64,000 bases of DNA from Proteromonas lacertae (lineage: Eukaryota > Sar > Bigyra > Opalinata > Proteromonadidae), in assembly GCA_002245135.1 (NCBI GenBank), contig NGBS01000020.1:1-64000 (forward strand), given 5' to 3'. The position numbers and the translations under genes are program-made. The stretch's first letter is position 1, and every line of letters starts with the position of its first letter. A model generated the notes under the pieces. The model made no database searches, was not told the DNA's origin, and was given only the letters and a program-made list of their open reading frames with translations. This document shows, piece by piece, positions 36,546 through 50,811 of the stretch.

Positions 36546-39500
36546 ATGTCTTTTAATCCTCTAATCAACCGTTTATATGCTTCAAAACCACACGATTCGA
36601 ATAATCAAAAGAGCAGTCAAAAAGACAAAAATGAAAATTCATCTTCACAAAAGAAATTACCAATTCCCTTACCTATGAAGATTAACTATAAACCAATAGG
36701 ATCTGCTATGAAATATTCTGTTAGTGCACCAGTATTACCTTCAAATCCCATCATTCCTCCAACTAGTACCAGTATTTGCTTAGTCTTTATTATATTTTTA
36801 TAGATGAACCTCAAAAAATAGTTAGACAAAAGAAAAATAATATAATATTCCCTTTAACACAAGAAGAACTATCAGATCCACTTCTATTTATAGATTGGGC
36901 TGAAATACATGATTATATCTATGATAAAGTGTATGCCATAAATATTATTCGTCCTCCATGTGGTTTTGCTAATTCTTATGATTTAAAAATCGTTGGTTAT
37001 GAACCGTCAGATGAAACGGATCATTATTTTATATTTAGTTCAAATGGTGTAATAGAACATAGAATAGAATGTAGAGATTTTCAAAGTCTAGAAGATTGGA
37101 AATTAGAAAAACAATATTTTGATAAGTTAGTCAAATATAAAACATTCAGACAATTCCCATTATTTAATACATTTTATAAATGGAAAAAATATTTAAATAG
37201 AAAAAAGAAAAAAGAAAAAATGAATGATATTTTGGAATTAATATATGATAATAAACCCAATTTAGCACCTTGTTTAGATAAATGTAGAGATATATGTATA
37301 GATATGCATGATAAATTCAAATTACCATTTGAATCACATAAATCTTATCATATCGTAGAGTTCAAATATTTACATTTTCAATTCAAGAAATATATAGAAG
37401 AAATAATAAAAGAAACTTATTATAGAGTATTATCACTAACAGAAAAAGCATTAAATGATTATATTGACTTATATGGTGGTGATAAGATAGTTAGTTTTAT
37501 AAATCGAGATGAAGATAATTGTTTGAATAAATTTAGAAGATTAGATAAATATGTTCATAAAATAGATTATTTGTTTAGATTACAAGTGTTCTATGGTATT
37601 AAAGATTTATTTAATGAATTTTATGAATATATATGTGTAGATCAAGTTGAATTATATAAACCAGTAGTTATATCTCCTAAGCAACCAATCACAGATAAAA
37701 CAAAAGAAGAAGATAATGATAATAATAATGGTGAAGAAGAAGAAGAAGCTGAAGAGAATGATAAAGATGATGATAATAATGAAGAAACTAGTGGTAATAA
37801 TGAAAAGAATAAAGAAGAAGAAGATGATGATGAAGAGAAAAGAGTAGCTATATTAGAAACACAACAACAATTAGAGAATCAAGCTAATAAGAACAGAGTG
37901 AGTGAATTATCAAGTAAAATTACTGAACAGACAAGTATTAATTCACAAATACCCAAACCAGAATGGAAGAATTTCAATGAATTACAGAAGCAGATAATAG
38001 AAATATTCATTGATAAAGAACATGATAATCAGTCAATCAATTTAGAAGAAAGAATAGTAGGGAAATTAGAAAAATTTGAAGAATTCTTCCAAAAGCATAA
38101 TTATACTCCAATTACACCTCCATCACGTTTTCCAGAGATTACTATACCACATGATTATGATTATTCTAAATATAAACACTTATATTATAAAACAAATGAA
38201 GAACATATCGATTATACTAAATCACCTCTTATTTCAATATTATATAGACCAGAATCAATATTATCGAGATTATCTAGTGATAATAATAATAATAATGATA
38301 ATAAAATAATAATAGATCCAGATTATACTAATTGGATATATGAGATAAGAGATTGGTTAAAAACATTCTATGAATTTGGAAAAGTAGTTGATACAATATG
38401 TCATGAGCAGAATATATTGAATTTATTAAGTAGATATTTAACTGTAGTAAACCGTAATCTATTTGGTGAAGGAATTATATCATTAACTCAAAGACTAGTA
38501 GATGATAATGAAATACAATTAAAAGTGTCAATTATTAAAGACACTTTATACTTTCAAGAAGAAATAATTAATCAGACTTTGAATGATTCACAATATATAT
38601 TTACATATTTCCAACAAGATGAGAATATCAAGAATCAATCATTTGAAATTATTGATCATAATATCCCATCCACATCTGTATTTGAAAATTCATTTTTGTT
38701 ATATATTAAGAGATTGTTTGATTTATTTTTGAAATCAATTCCACTTTCTATTGGTTGTACATTGATTGATTTTAGTCCTGTTATTAGAAGAATATTACCA
38801 AGCATTAGTCATCATTTACATGAATTAAGGAATAAATTACCATCTTTATTGTTAGACTATATTTCCGATTTAGATAAATATATTGAAAGTTATGAAAATA
38901 TCTTAAATAAAGTCCCAAATACCTTAGAAGATAGTGAAATATGGATGAAAACATTAATAGCTTTTGATAGATCCAGTATAAAAGATGGTGGAAAATTATA
39001 TTACGATTTAAACGATAAAATAGATAATACAGCAATCTTAACAACACTATTAAAGAATGTAGATGTTCCTTTACCAGAAGATATTGATGCTGTAGTTGCA
39101 CTATTAAAAGATCATCAAAGTAATTATTATAGTTTAGTTGATAAGTGTATTAGAGCAAGAGATGAACACTTGAAAATATTCAGATATTATTTAAATACAG
39201 CTGTTGAAGAATTAGGTGGTGTTTGTAATACTCATTATGATAATCTAAAGAATAGTTTATATTGGGTTGATAAAGATTTGGCTCCTGAACCAATTATTGA
39301 ACTATTATCTAAAACTGTTATGGAATGTCATGAAATGGAAAAGAAAATGTTATATTACCAATCTTTAGATGATTTATTTGAGAATATTTCATTGCAGAAA
39401 TTATATACAAAAATGGAAGAAACTATTGAATTAGGTGATAATTTATTATCATTATTTACATTATTGAGAGATTTTAATGATTTTAAAGCTAAAAATATAC

Positions 39501-42500
39501 ACAAAAATATCAATGATTTTGATATATCATCATTCAGTAATTCAATTAATCAATTTACAGAGACAATAGAAAAAATAACGGTAAAAGAACATCCAATATA
39601 TAAGAAAATAAATACAGAATTAATTCAATTCAGATATACATTACCTTTAATAAAAGAATTATCAACTTCATGTTTAGAAGAAAGACATTGGAAACAAATA
39701 CTTGAATATTTAGATTTGAAGAATCTAAAACCACCCTATAGAATAGAAACATTCTCTGAAATAAGAGATGAAATTGATTTGAATAAAATCAAAGCTACAG
39801 TTAAACTAGCAATTATTGAAGATCAAATTAAAACAAAATTGGATTCTGTATGGAAATTTTGGCAAACCGAAGATGTTCAATTCTATTATGAAGATAATAT
39901 TGCATTTATTTCGCCTTATGAAAATCAATGGAAATTAGAACATGATACTGTATCATTAGAAAGTATATTGAATGTCAATAATCTATGGATTAATGATACA
40001 AGAAGCTTGATTATGAGTTTGAGATATTTATCACAAGTATTCCCATTACTGTATAGTTTGCAAGATGTAATGATATTTTTCTTACAAGTATTTCAAGCTG
40101 AACAGTTTATTACATCTTTTCCAACATTAACTCATATGTGGGATGATGTAAAGATGGAATGGGCAGCTATAATAAAGATGTTTAAAGAATCAAGATCAAT
40201 CTATCATTTATCATTCAATATATCAATTTTACCACATTTAAATGAACAAAAACAAAGATGTGATAATCTATATGTTCATTTAGATGAATATATGAATAAG
40301 TTAAGAATATTATTTCCACGATTTTGTTATTTATCTGATAATGATTTATATCGATTATTATCATGGAATGGAAGTATTGAAAGAGTATCAGACACATTGT
40401 TATGTTGTTATCCATCAATTAGACACATTGAATATTTAGCCAAAAGAAATGGGATATTAATACAAATCACAGATGGTAAAGATGAAAATGGTAAAGAAGT
40501 TAGAAAAGATAAAAACACTGAACTATCAATTATATCATTAACAACACATGAAGCCTTTCATTTTACATTTGACAAGCCAATAGAAGTGAGTGATGAAATA
40601 GAAAAATGGTCAGTTTTATTCGACAAATCAATACATGATCAATTAAAAACAACTTTAGATAAAAACATCAAAATTCCTTGTTTAATCTATTCAACCGATG
40701 ATTTCTTAAGTATTCCTCCACAAATAAGAATGATATGTCAATCAACACAATGGTTTCAACAAGTAGAAGAGTTAATGGTTGATAGATTATCACCAAGAGG
40801 AGAAAAGAAATGGTTAGATTTCATTGCTGCTCAAAAGCTTGATAAAGAAAGAGTAATATACTTTTTATTACATAATCTATTACCAATTCCAAGATATGTA
40901 GCTGAATGTTATTTATTACAATTAACAAATGAAGAAAATAATATAAATATGATAAATGATGAAGAAATATTCAATTCAAATGATTATAGATTCTTGACAT
41001 TATTGAAATATAGATATTCAAACACAAATGATTGTTATTTAACAATGTTTACTACCAATATAAAGTATGGATATGAAATCTGCACATTATGTCCAAGACT
41101 TATCATTACACCATTAACAGAGAAAGTGATATTCACTATCTTTGAATCTATTAAGTATGAAATGGGTTGTACTTTATTAGGACAAAGGAATTTTGGTAGA
41201 AGACATTATGTATATTCATTGTCACAGATGTGTGGAAGATTATTTATTGATTATTCATGTGATCAATGGAAAACCAAAGACTCTATTCAATGTGTTTTAA
41301 ATGGTAATGTTGCTACTGGTGCTTGGTGTTTATTTCATAATCTAACTGCTTTATCGTTTGAATGTCAATCTTATTTATTAGCTCAAATGCAGATTTTGAG
41401 ATTGATTTATAGTAGAAAGAATTATAATTTGAGTTATAGTGCTTTTACATCAATTCATCCAATGATGAAATCAACCATATTTTGTACAGTTGACTTATCA
41501 AAGAGTGAAAATATATATAAGAAATTAATTAAAGATGTTTCTACACTATTCAGACCAATTACCTTCTTAAAACCTGATAAAACTTATATAATCAATAAAG
41601 CGTTTAAAAATGCTGGATTTTATGGAGATTTAGCTCCAAGATTCGTCAATGAAATATTTGAAGCAATTGAGATTAAATCAATGAATATAACAACACAAAA
41701 ACTATTTTCTGTTTCATTGATATTTCAAATAATTGAAAATGCAATAATGAAATTACCACTTCCACAAATACCACCAAATGGAATAAGTAATAAAGAAGAA
41801 TGGGTTAATATTGAATATTATAGTGATCCTGAAGAATTAAGTGCAGTTATTGAAACAATAGGTGAACTTACATTTAGTAGAATTCCTAAAGAGGATATTG
41901 TGATAATACAAACAATCAGTTTTTTATATGATGAAAAGTATTTAAATACAAAACATAATCAAGATGAAGAAGATATGCCAGATCCAATCAAATTAGGTTA
42001 TTCCACAATTATAGTGAATAATAATTATAGAAATATTGATGAAGAGTTTACTGCTATTTCTCAATTATATAATAATATGTCATATTCACATTTTGTTATT
42101 GTGAGTGGTAAACCTTGTTCAGGTAAGTCTTTTTGTATTAACACATTATGTGATATATGTAATTTATTACATAATGCAAACAGTACATCAAATGCTCATT
42201 ACTATCCCAAAATCGTTTTAAGAAAACTACCCGTTATTTTAAAAACTCCATCAATTATTATTGGTCAAGCTTCCAAAGGTATTACAAAATATAGTGGTTA
42301 TTTGATGAATATATTTGAATCTTATACAGTATCAGAAGCTGAATTGCATAGTAAATCAAGTGATAATGTGTGGGTAGTAATAGATGGATTATTAGATAAT
42401 AATGCACTTGATTTTATTAAAAGCATCAGTATGGGTGGAAATACTGTCTTACCAACTGGAGATCATGTTACAATACCATCTTATATCAATTTAATTATTG

Positions 42501-45500
42501 AATTACCTTCTTTAGAGAATATATCACCAAGTGTATTGACTAGTTATGGATGTGTTGCACTTCAAGACTTTGAGTTTACATGGGAAGTTATGTGGTACAA
42601 ATGGAAAGATAATATGTTGAAGAAAAATACAATAGAATATAGAAAAGAGTTTATTGAATATATTGATGAATTAATAACTGAACAAATACCCAATTTAGTG
42701 GAATTTACTAAGCAATGTACAAGATCTACAATATATACCAGTAATAATCAAATGGATATATTATTATTTCAAACTACTGTTTTGATAATTGATTCTTACT
42801 GGATGAAATTGATGGAGTATATTGATGTATTGAAAAAACAAGATGAAGAAATATATCCACCACCATTTCATGAGTATATTTATATATGATTGAGTTTATA
42901 TTTTTGTTAGAGAATTTGAACAGTTTATTCGTAATTTAGTATGGTATTCTACAGTATGGTCATTCTATTCAGGTTTTGATTCACTTACTAAAAGTATGTT
43001 TGTTGATTATATGAAGAATAACTATGTAGCTATAAAACTACCTCAAAGATGTGATTCAATATTTCAAATATATTTAACAGATCAATTTACATTTATATCA
43101 CTACCAACATTATATACACATCAATACTCTGAAGAAATGAATGAATTATTAAATACTGATAATAATAATGGTCAAATAACAGCAACTTCTGAGATATTCC
43201 AACAATATGCAATTATGTGTCCTTTACCAGAAATATCCAATTTGACAACAGTAATGTCAACTATAATGAATATACAAAAAATACCATATTCTCTTTTATT
43301 AAGTGGAGAGGTTGGTAGTGGAAAATCAACAGTGTTTAAATTACTTTACACTAAGTATCAATGTTCCCACAGTCAAGTATCAATTACACCAACTACAACT
43401 ATATATAATATAATTGAGACAATTAAAAGTTCAAGTTTCCAGTTAAAAGATAAACAGGTTGCATGGGATAATTCAAAAGTTCATATATTAATAGATGATT
43501 TGAATTATCATTATAATACATCGCCACTAAAAACCAATATTGAAGATGATTTTTCAGAGTTTTTAAGACATTTAATTCAATATAATATGATAGTTGATTA
43601 TGAATCATTACAGTTATTGACATTACAAGAGATTACTATATCTTATACAATTAATAATTATTATTTAGATAAACTATCAAGAAGATTATTTCATCATTTT
43701 AGACACTTTGAAATACCAAATCCAAGTTATCAATCATTAACCACAATCTTTGAGAAATACATTCAAACACTATTCATACCACCGTTAGAAATAGATGATA
43801 TTGTAGTATTATATAAGAAATTAGCCTCTGTATCGTGTAATTATTATTTACACTGTAAATCAGTAATGCATCCTTCAATCACTTTACCTCATATTGCAAT
43901 TGATTTGTATAAATTTTACACGTTGCTATTGAAAATGTTCCAATATAATTTGAACAATCCTGATTTAGATAGTAGAGATATAACTCAAATATGGTATAAC
44001 GAAATTGATAGAATCTATTTTGATCCAGTTTGTAACAATACAACAGTAAGATATCAATTCTATTCAATATTAAGAGATGAGTTTAAAGCAGTATTTAAAC
44101 AAAGATTAGAAAATAATTACTTCCACAATTTAATGTATACCGATGTATTAGATTCATCAGTTCAAAAAGCATTCTATGATGCAAATATGAAATTTCCAAT
44201 TAATACTAAAACTAATGGAATTGACTGTCAAAGACCTGTTGTTTGTAATGAAGTGTGTTTTTCAATGCAACCTTCATCAACATCAACACCAAGATGGGCT
44301 GCTAAATTAGCTAAAAGATCAAGTATTATGATGAAAAGACCAAGTTTAAGTGAAAGAATGGAGAAAGCTGAGAAAAAGAAGAATGATAAAGGTCAAATGC
44401 AACAAAAGAGTATTATTGTGAATAAAATAAGTGAAAAAACAAAGAAAGATAATACTAATTATTTCCCAAGTATAAAAGATTTTGGTTTAGGTTTTGTTGT
44501 TGATATGAAGATTAAATTGAAGAAGAAAAGATTTGCTATTAAAAATGAAATTAATATGATAAGAACAGATATTCCAGATCAATTTAGACAATTTAGACAA
44601 AGAAAATTCCAAGTGATTAATTACTTAGGTTTTGTAGATAATGATTTTATCCAAATATTTGTTAATTTATTCAATCATTATTCAATAGATAATATAAGTG
44701 GTTCATTAAACCATGATGATTTTGTTAATTCATTGAAATTACTAAATTATATCAGAATTCACATTCCAACAGTATTAATCTGTAATTCATATGACAGAGC
44801 TCAAAATATAATGAAGTTATGTGGTTTTTTAGATGGATATCAAACCTCAGAAGTAAGAACAGCTAATGAATTAGAGAATATGATTCACAAATCAATCATT
44901 AAAGAAACTCCCTTTTATTTATATGTTAAAACTAACTGTCTATTGAATGATCCAGATTTATTGTGGTTATGTAATGCAATACTATCTGGTGATGAGAATA
45001 TAAATATTATTAAACCAAATAATTTGAATAGTATTATTCAATATGAGAGGAATATATTAACTGAAACTAGTTCAAAGAATAAATTATACAAATCTAATAA
45101 GTTCATATATAATATACCTTGGAAGACGTTATACAATAATTATTTAGATAAAACTTACAATTATTTGTATTTGACAATATGTGTAGAAAGTACAAGTGAA
45201 TATAAACTGTATATTTATCATCGTATTTTATTATTTATGTATAGATTATTATCATTAATGTCTGGTTTATCTCATTGTATGTCATTTATGTGTATTAAAC
45301 CAAGTCCAATTGCTGAATATGAGAATGTAAAATCCATTATTAATAGTGCTTATGATTTGTGGTATCAAGAGAATGTAGAATCATCAACAGTATATTTTAT
45401 ATTTATTTATATCTTTTGTTTAGATCTATTTAGATCCAGATGTTCCATTTAATAATGCTGAATTAATGCCATTACAATATTCATTACCACTGATAAGTCT

Positions 45501-48500
45501 TTTAATTTACCAAACTCATTGTCTTTTTAATAATTATTCATATACAACACATCAATTACCACAAGCTGTTGAAAATGTAAAAATATTGATAAATGAATTT
45601 ATGTTTGCTTATTGTGAAAAAAATAAAGATGTAAGTATATTATTCTCAAAATACAGAGAAATGGATAATAATATTCAAATGATAAATGACACAATAGCTG
45701 AAGCAAGAGATAATATAAAAACATACACAAAGAAATTGGAAGAATTAAATGCTACAATTACATTACTAGAAGAGGAAGAGAAAGAATCACAAGAAAACTT
45801 CAAAATGGAACAAAAGAATTATGAAAAAGAAAAAAATAAAGTTACTTTCTTATATAGTAGAATCAGTCGATTAGAATCTGAATGTCAAAAAGAATATGAT
45901 ATAATTCTTCCAGATTGGAATATACTGAGAGATTCATTTGAAAATATGAAAGATGAAACTTATATTTATTTAGCAGATAATAAAAAACCAGATGAATCTG
46001 CATTTATATTATTAAAAGCATTATTTACATTAATGAAAAAAGAACCAACAGTAAGAGCGATGAAAGAATTTCTACATAATGGAAAAGTAGTAAAAGAAAT
46101 ATTGGAAATAGATCCGTTTCAAATACAATTAAAAACTTGTGAATCTTTAGAAGCAACATTTGCATCAAAATCAGAATTATTTACATATAAAGAATTAGAT
46201 AAATTACCAGAATTTTTGCATTTATTATATCAATACATTTATTCAATCATCTCCTATGTAAGATGTATATCCAAATTAAAACCATATTTAGACCAATTAG
46301 AGCAAAGTAATAAAGATTTAGAAGCATTGAATAAAGACTTTGAAGGGGTAGAAAAACACTATAATGAAGTTAAAGATCAAGTTGAAAGTCATACAAACAA
46401 ATTAGAAAAATACAAAAAGATTAAAGAAGAAACTGAGAAATTATTAGAGAAAAACACAAATGATGATAAATATTTAACAGAATTTCTAAAACCATGTGAA
46501 GTATATGAAAGTATAATTAATGAAATGTATGAATTCTTAAGCAATTATTACAGTGAACAATTTTTTATAGATATTTTCACAATGGCAATATTCAGATCAT
46601 TTTTCTTTGAAATTCCATTAGTTTTACAAGATGATATTACTGAAAGATATAATACAATTTTATCTTTTTATACAATGCCAACAAATCCAACCAATTATTC
46701 AAATTTATATTTCACTGTTCCACTTTATCAGAAATTACAAGCCAACTTGAATCTAAATGCTATTATTTTTTTACCATTCCATGATATTATCAAACAATAT
46801 ATCAATTTATTATTAACAACAAATTCAAATGCATTATTCTGTTATTACATTTATGATCCAATGGGTGTAATTGTACAGAGTTTATATTTGATTTATGATG
46901 CTCAAGATAAAGAGTATGATGAAAGAGATCATATATATAATGTCTATTATAAAGGTATATATAAATATATACTATTATTTAGATCCAACTCCATTTCAAT
47001 ATAATAAAGATGAAATGAAAGGATATGTAATTGAATCAGCAACTACATTAGTTCCTATAAATTTAATACCATCATTTCAGAATGGAGTATATATTATATA
47101 TATTTGCTTATTGTTTATGATTCTAATAGGATGTAATTATATTAATTGATGTAAAATTACCTTTCAGTTTATCAGTTCAATTGGTTTTAGATACTTACAA
47201 AAAGCGTGGAATGTCTGCTACAATTTCACAAACAACATTTTTAGTTAGTAAAAAGACTAAATTATATATGATTAGTAAAGATTTATATGCAAAGAGTTAT
47301 TTATATTCTGCAGATCAAATTGTTTACTTAAACTGTGAAATAACAAGGGATATTTGGAATTTTACAATTCAGCATAATTTGTGGTGTCATTTTCATCCTG
47401 GTGAATGGAGTAAATTACATTCAAAATACAATATGTTATGTGAAAAGAAGAATCATTTGGATAATGTTTTAACTCATTTCTTTTTAACAGAAAACTATGA
47501 GAATGTAGTTGGAGAGAAAATAGAGAATTGTTCAAATCATATTTATGAGTTTAAACAGTATTATGATGAATATCATGAGTTTGTAAAGAGATACAATGAC
47601 ATACAGGTATTTATATAAATATATAATTATTATTTTCTTTTTAATAGGATGAAATGAAGTCTTATACTTCATTATCATATCCACTATCAGTATTACATTA
47701 TTCTTTATTAAATATGTCAAAAATCAATTACTTATACAAATACACAATTTGGGAATTATATGAATATAATGTGAAGAATTTCAGATCAAATACTAGTCCA
47801 TATGATGATGATTTTGTATGTGAAATATTAGGAAAGTTTATTGCTTATATTTCCCCAATGTTTCATGATAATGATAGAATATGTTGGGAATTATACTCTT
47901 CTATTTATTATCTAACAAAGCTATCACCCAATTACAATAAAGAATTCATTTATTTATCATCAGATCTTGAAGATGTTGATACATTTATTACTAATACAAA
48001 GTGTTATAGATATTATTATGTTTATTTATACACAACAATGCATCAGATATTGTATAAGAATATGAAGACTTTTGGTACTCATGCTCATCGTTCTTCCATT
48101 ACTCAAATCAATTTGCAGGAAACAACATTGAATGATATTAATACAATTGAATTTAGAGATTGGAATGCTGATGAGTTGGTTTGCATTGATATATTCAATA
48201 AGAATTGTGATAGATTTGGTTAGTATATATAATTATATATAATAATTATTATCAATATAGTGGTAAAAACCCTTTACAGTTAGATGATTTTAAACTTGAA
48301 TTAGAGAAAAGAGGAATTATTCAATCATACTCAATAGATACTAAGATTGTCACATTTGTATATATATATATATATATTATAAATGTTAATCTTATCTAAT
48401 CTATATAGCCACCTGAATTAAGAGATATTGGATGGATGAATAGAGACTTATGGAATGAATTAGGAAGGTTAGAAATGTATTGGCCCAATCTAAACGGCAT

Positions 48501-50697
48501 TAGAGAACATATGAAAAAACATGTAAAGAAATGGGATCAAATATATACAAGTGAAAAATCAATTCTACATGGTGCTGAATTACCTGATCCTTATAATAAA
48601 ATGGATGATTTATATCAATTTATAATATTGAAACTAATAGCTCCAGTTGTATTGTCACCAATTATACATTCAAAATTTTTACATCTTTTCCAACAAGAGA
48701 AAACATCATACAAAATGTTGAAATTACCTGAATGCTTATTAGAAACAAAAGAATCAACATTAACTTTAGTATATTATAATCCAAACTCTCCAGTATTCCA
48801 AACAATTACCAATTTAGCATTAGAAAATTATGCTGTTTTATTCCATTATACAGTTAATGATGCTGCTTTAGCCAATTTACCTACAATTAAAACATTCTTT
48901 GATTATGCAAGTAGAATGGATTGTTGGATATGTTTAGATATAAATAGTAATGATATTACTAAAATAGAAACATTATTATTACAAATGGGAAGTAGAACAT
49001 TAACTAGTAAAGATACAAAGAAAGGTAATTACAAATGTGTAATATTAATAAGAGAAGGTTTAAATGTTCATGTTTCACCATCTGTATTAAGTCAATCGTT
49101 GAGGTTGTATATATCAGAAATAAGCATGTTAGATACCTATATAAAATTAACAACAGATTCTTTGGATATGAATATATTAATACAATCATCATTACCTTCT
49201 GATTTTAAACAAACATTATTAATATTCATATTATTATATATTCCAATTATATACAGATGTAATCTGCATTTATTTACATATTCATATCCAATTCCAACAA
49301 AAGTATTAACTTCAATAATTGATGAATTATATAAACTATTAAAAGATAGTCCTGAGATAATAGAAATGAATGGAATTGATGTATTTTATGAGTTATTGTT
49401 TAATAATTATTTATATCAATCACTTCTATGTGATGAACATGATAAATATTTTGTGACAGATCTTTATTTAAATTATACGAAAGAAAAATGGATAGAAGCT
49501 GTCAGTCATTTCTTCAGAATAAAAATGAATCAAAATACAAGAGAATTAACAAATGTATCAGTTGAAAAGATAGTGGAATTATTAGATAAGAATAAAGCTA
49601 CTTTGACCAATATGATTGAATCAATATATGGTGCAAATTCAGTAAATTATTATATCAAATTGTATTATGGAGAATGGAGTAAGAATTTTTCATTATTATA
49701 CACCAGTAAACATAGAATGTATATATATTATTTCATTTTATATTTATATTATTTATTTAGATCATTTGCATCTCATCATACAATTACTAATTACCAATTG
49801 AAATTTTTACAAACAATAATCCAAAAATTGCCAAATGTTCAAGCACCAGAGAATACATCAGGTTCAACAATAATCACTCGAAAATCCAAAATGTATATAT
49901 TTATAAATATAACTATATATATAAATAATAGTGTGAGTAAATTATCACCAATTGACAAAGCATTATTCTATGAAATTAATCACAAACATCAAATGACTGC
50001 TTATATATTAAACCATATGAATAAATTCATTACACACTTTTCAGAAGGTAATATTTTAACTGAAGATGATGAATTGTATATTTATTCTTTATATCATAAT
50101 ACCATTCCTAATTCTTTTAATATTAATAATAATCACACATTACATGATTGGAGTAATTTTGAAATGAGAGAATATCGAATTATTAAAAGAGTTTTAAGAG
50201 GTAATTCAGCTAGTATTATTTTATTGAGTAATTATATTGATCCATTGATGGTTATTAATAGTTATAGATTAGAATATTTGAGAAATCATCCAAAATTGAA
50301 AATGGAAGATATTATATTATATGCAATATTAACTGATTATGAAAATAGATCTTATATTTCATTTGGTTGTGAAAATGGTGTTTATGTTGATGGATGTAAA
50401 ATAAAAGGAGGTATTTGGAATGACAAATATAAAGAATATGAATTAATACCATTTCATTATATGTTGGTTCATCCTTTCAATATGACAAAGATTATTCAGA
50501 TTAAAGTGACTGATGATTTTGAAGAGTATAATAGTAGTAATATGTACAAATGTCCAGTTTATGATATGAATGATAAAACACAAACTCCTATGTTTTATGC
50601 ATTACTCCCAGTTGATGATAATGATATGAAAGAATTTGTTTTAAATAAAATATCAATTTATATATAGATCATATCTGTAGCAGCTTTTCTTTTGTGA
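36546..50697 (+). CDS. Dynein heavy chain with degenerate AAA1
   Basis: Microtubule motor of the ciliary/flagellar type, about 4,500 residues. The long N-terminal tail and linker run to about 41,000; residues near 37,700-37,860 are acidic. AAA1 begins PRLIITPLTEK but has LLGQRNFGRRHY (41,180) where the P-loop GPAGTGKT belongs, and AWCLFHNLTAL where Walker B should be. AAA2 keeps SGKPCSGKSF (42,103) and VWVVIDGLLDN. AAA3 keeps SGEVGSGKST (43,308) and HILIDDLN (43,480). AAA4 has lost its P-loop (VLICNSYDRAQ). The stalk coiled coils (45,640-45,880 and 46,290-46,450) flank the microtubule-binding tip. The C-terminus has YVDGCKIKGGIWND and YKCPVYD. About ten introns, two of them (36 and 42 nt) leaving the frame open. 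It ends at TAG 50665-50667, or after a last intron with FIISVAAFLL at TGA 50695-50697. Confidence 0.92.
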
Positions 50698-50811
50698 GTT
50701 TTATAATTTTTATAATAAACATTGTTTGTTATTCATATTATTATTTTATCTACTCGCTTATTTCGATTTTTGATATTTGGGGAATAAACACATTCAACCA
50801 AAATTTTCAAA

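Noticed and set aside
36804-42873. TAA/TAG as sense codons in the host as well
   Set aside because: This exon has over 2,000 codons and many CAA/CAG but no in-frame TAA or TAG. Rab, PIG-A, PI31 and RNase H2A end on TAA at expected C-termini. Host frame breaks with TAA/TAG are explained by introns.
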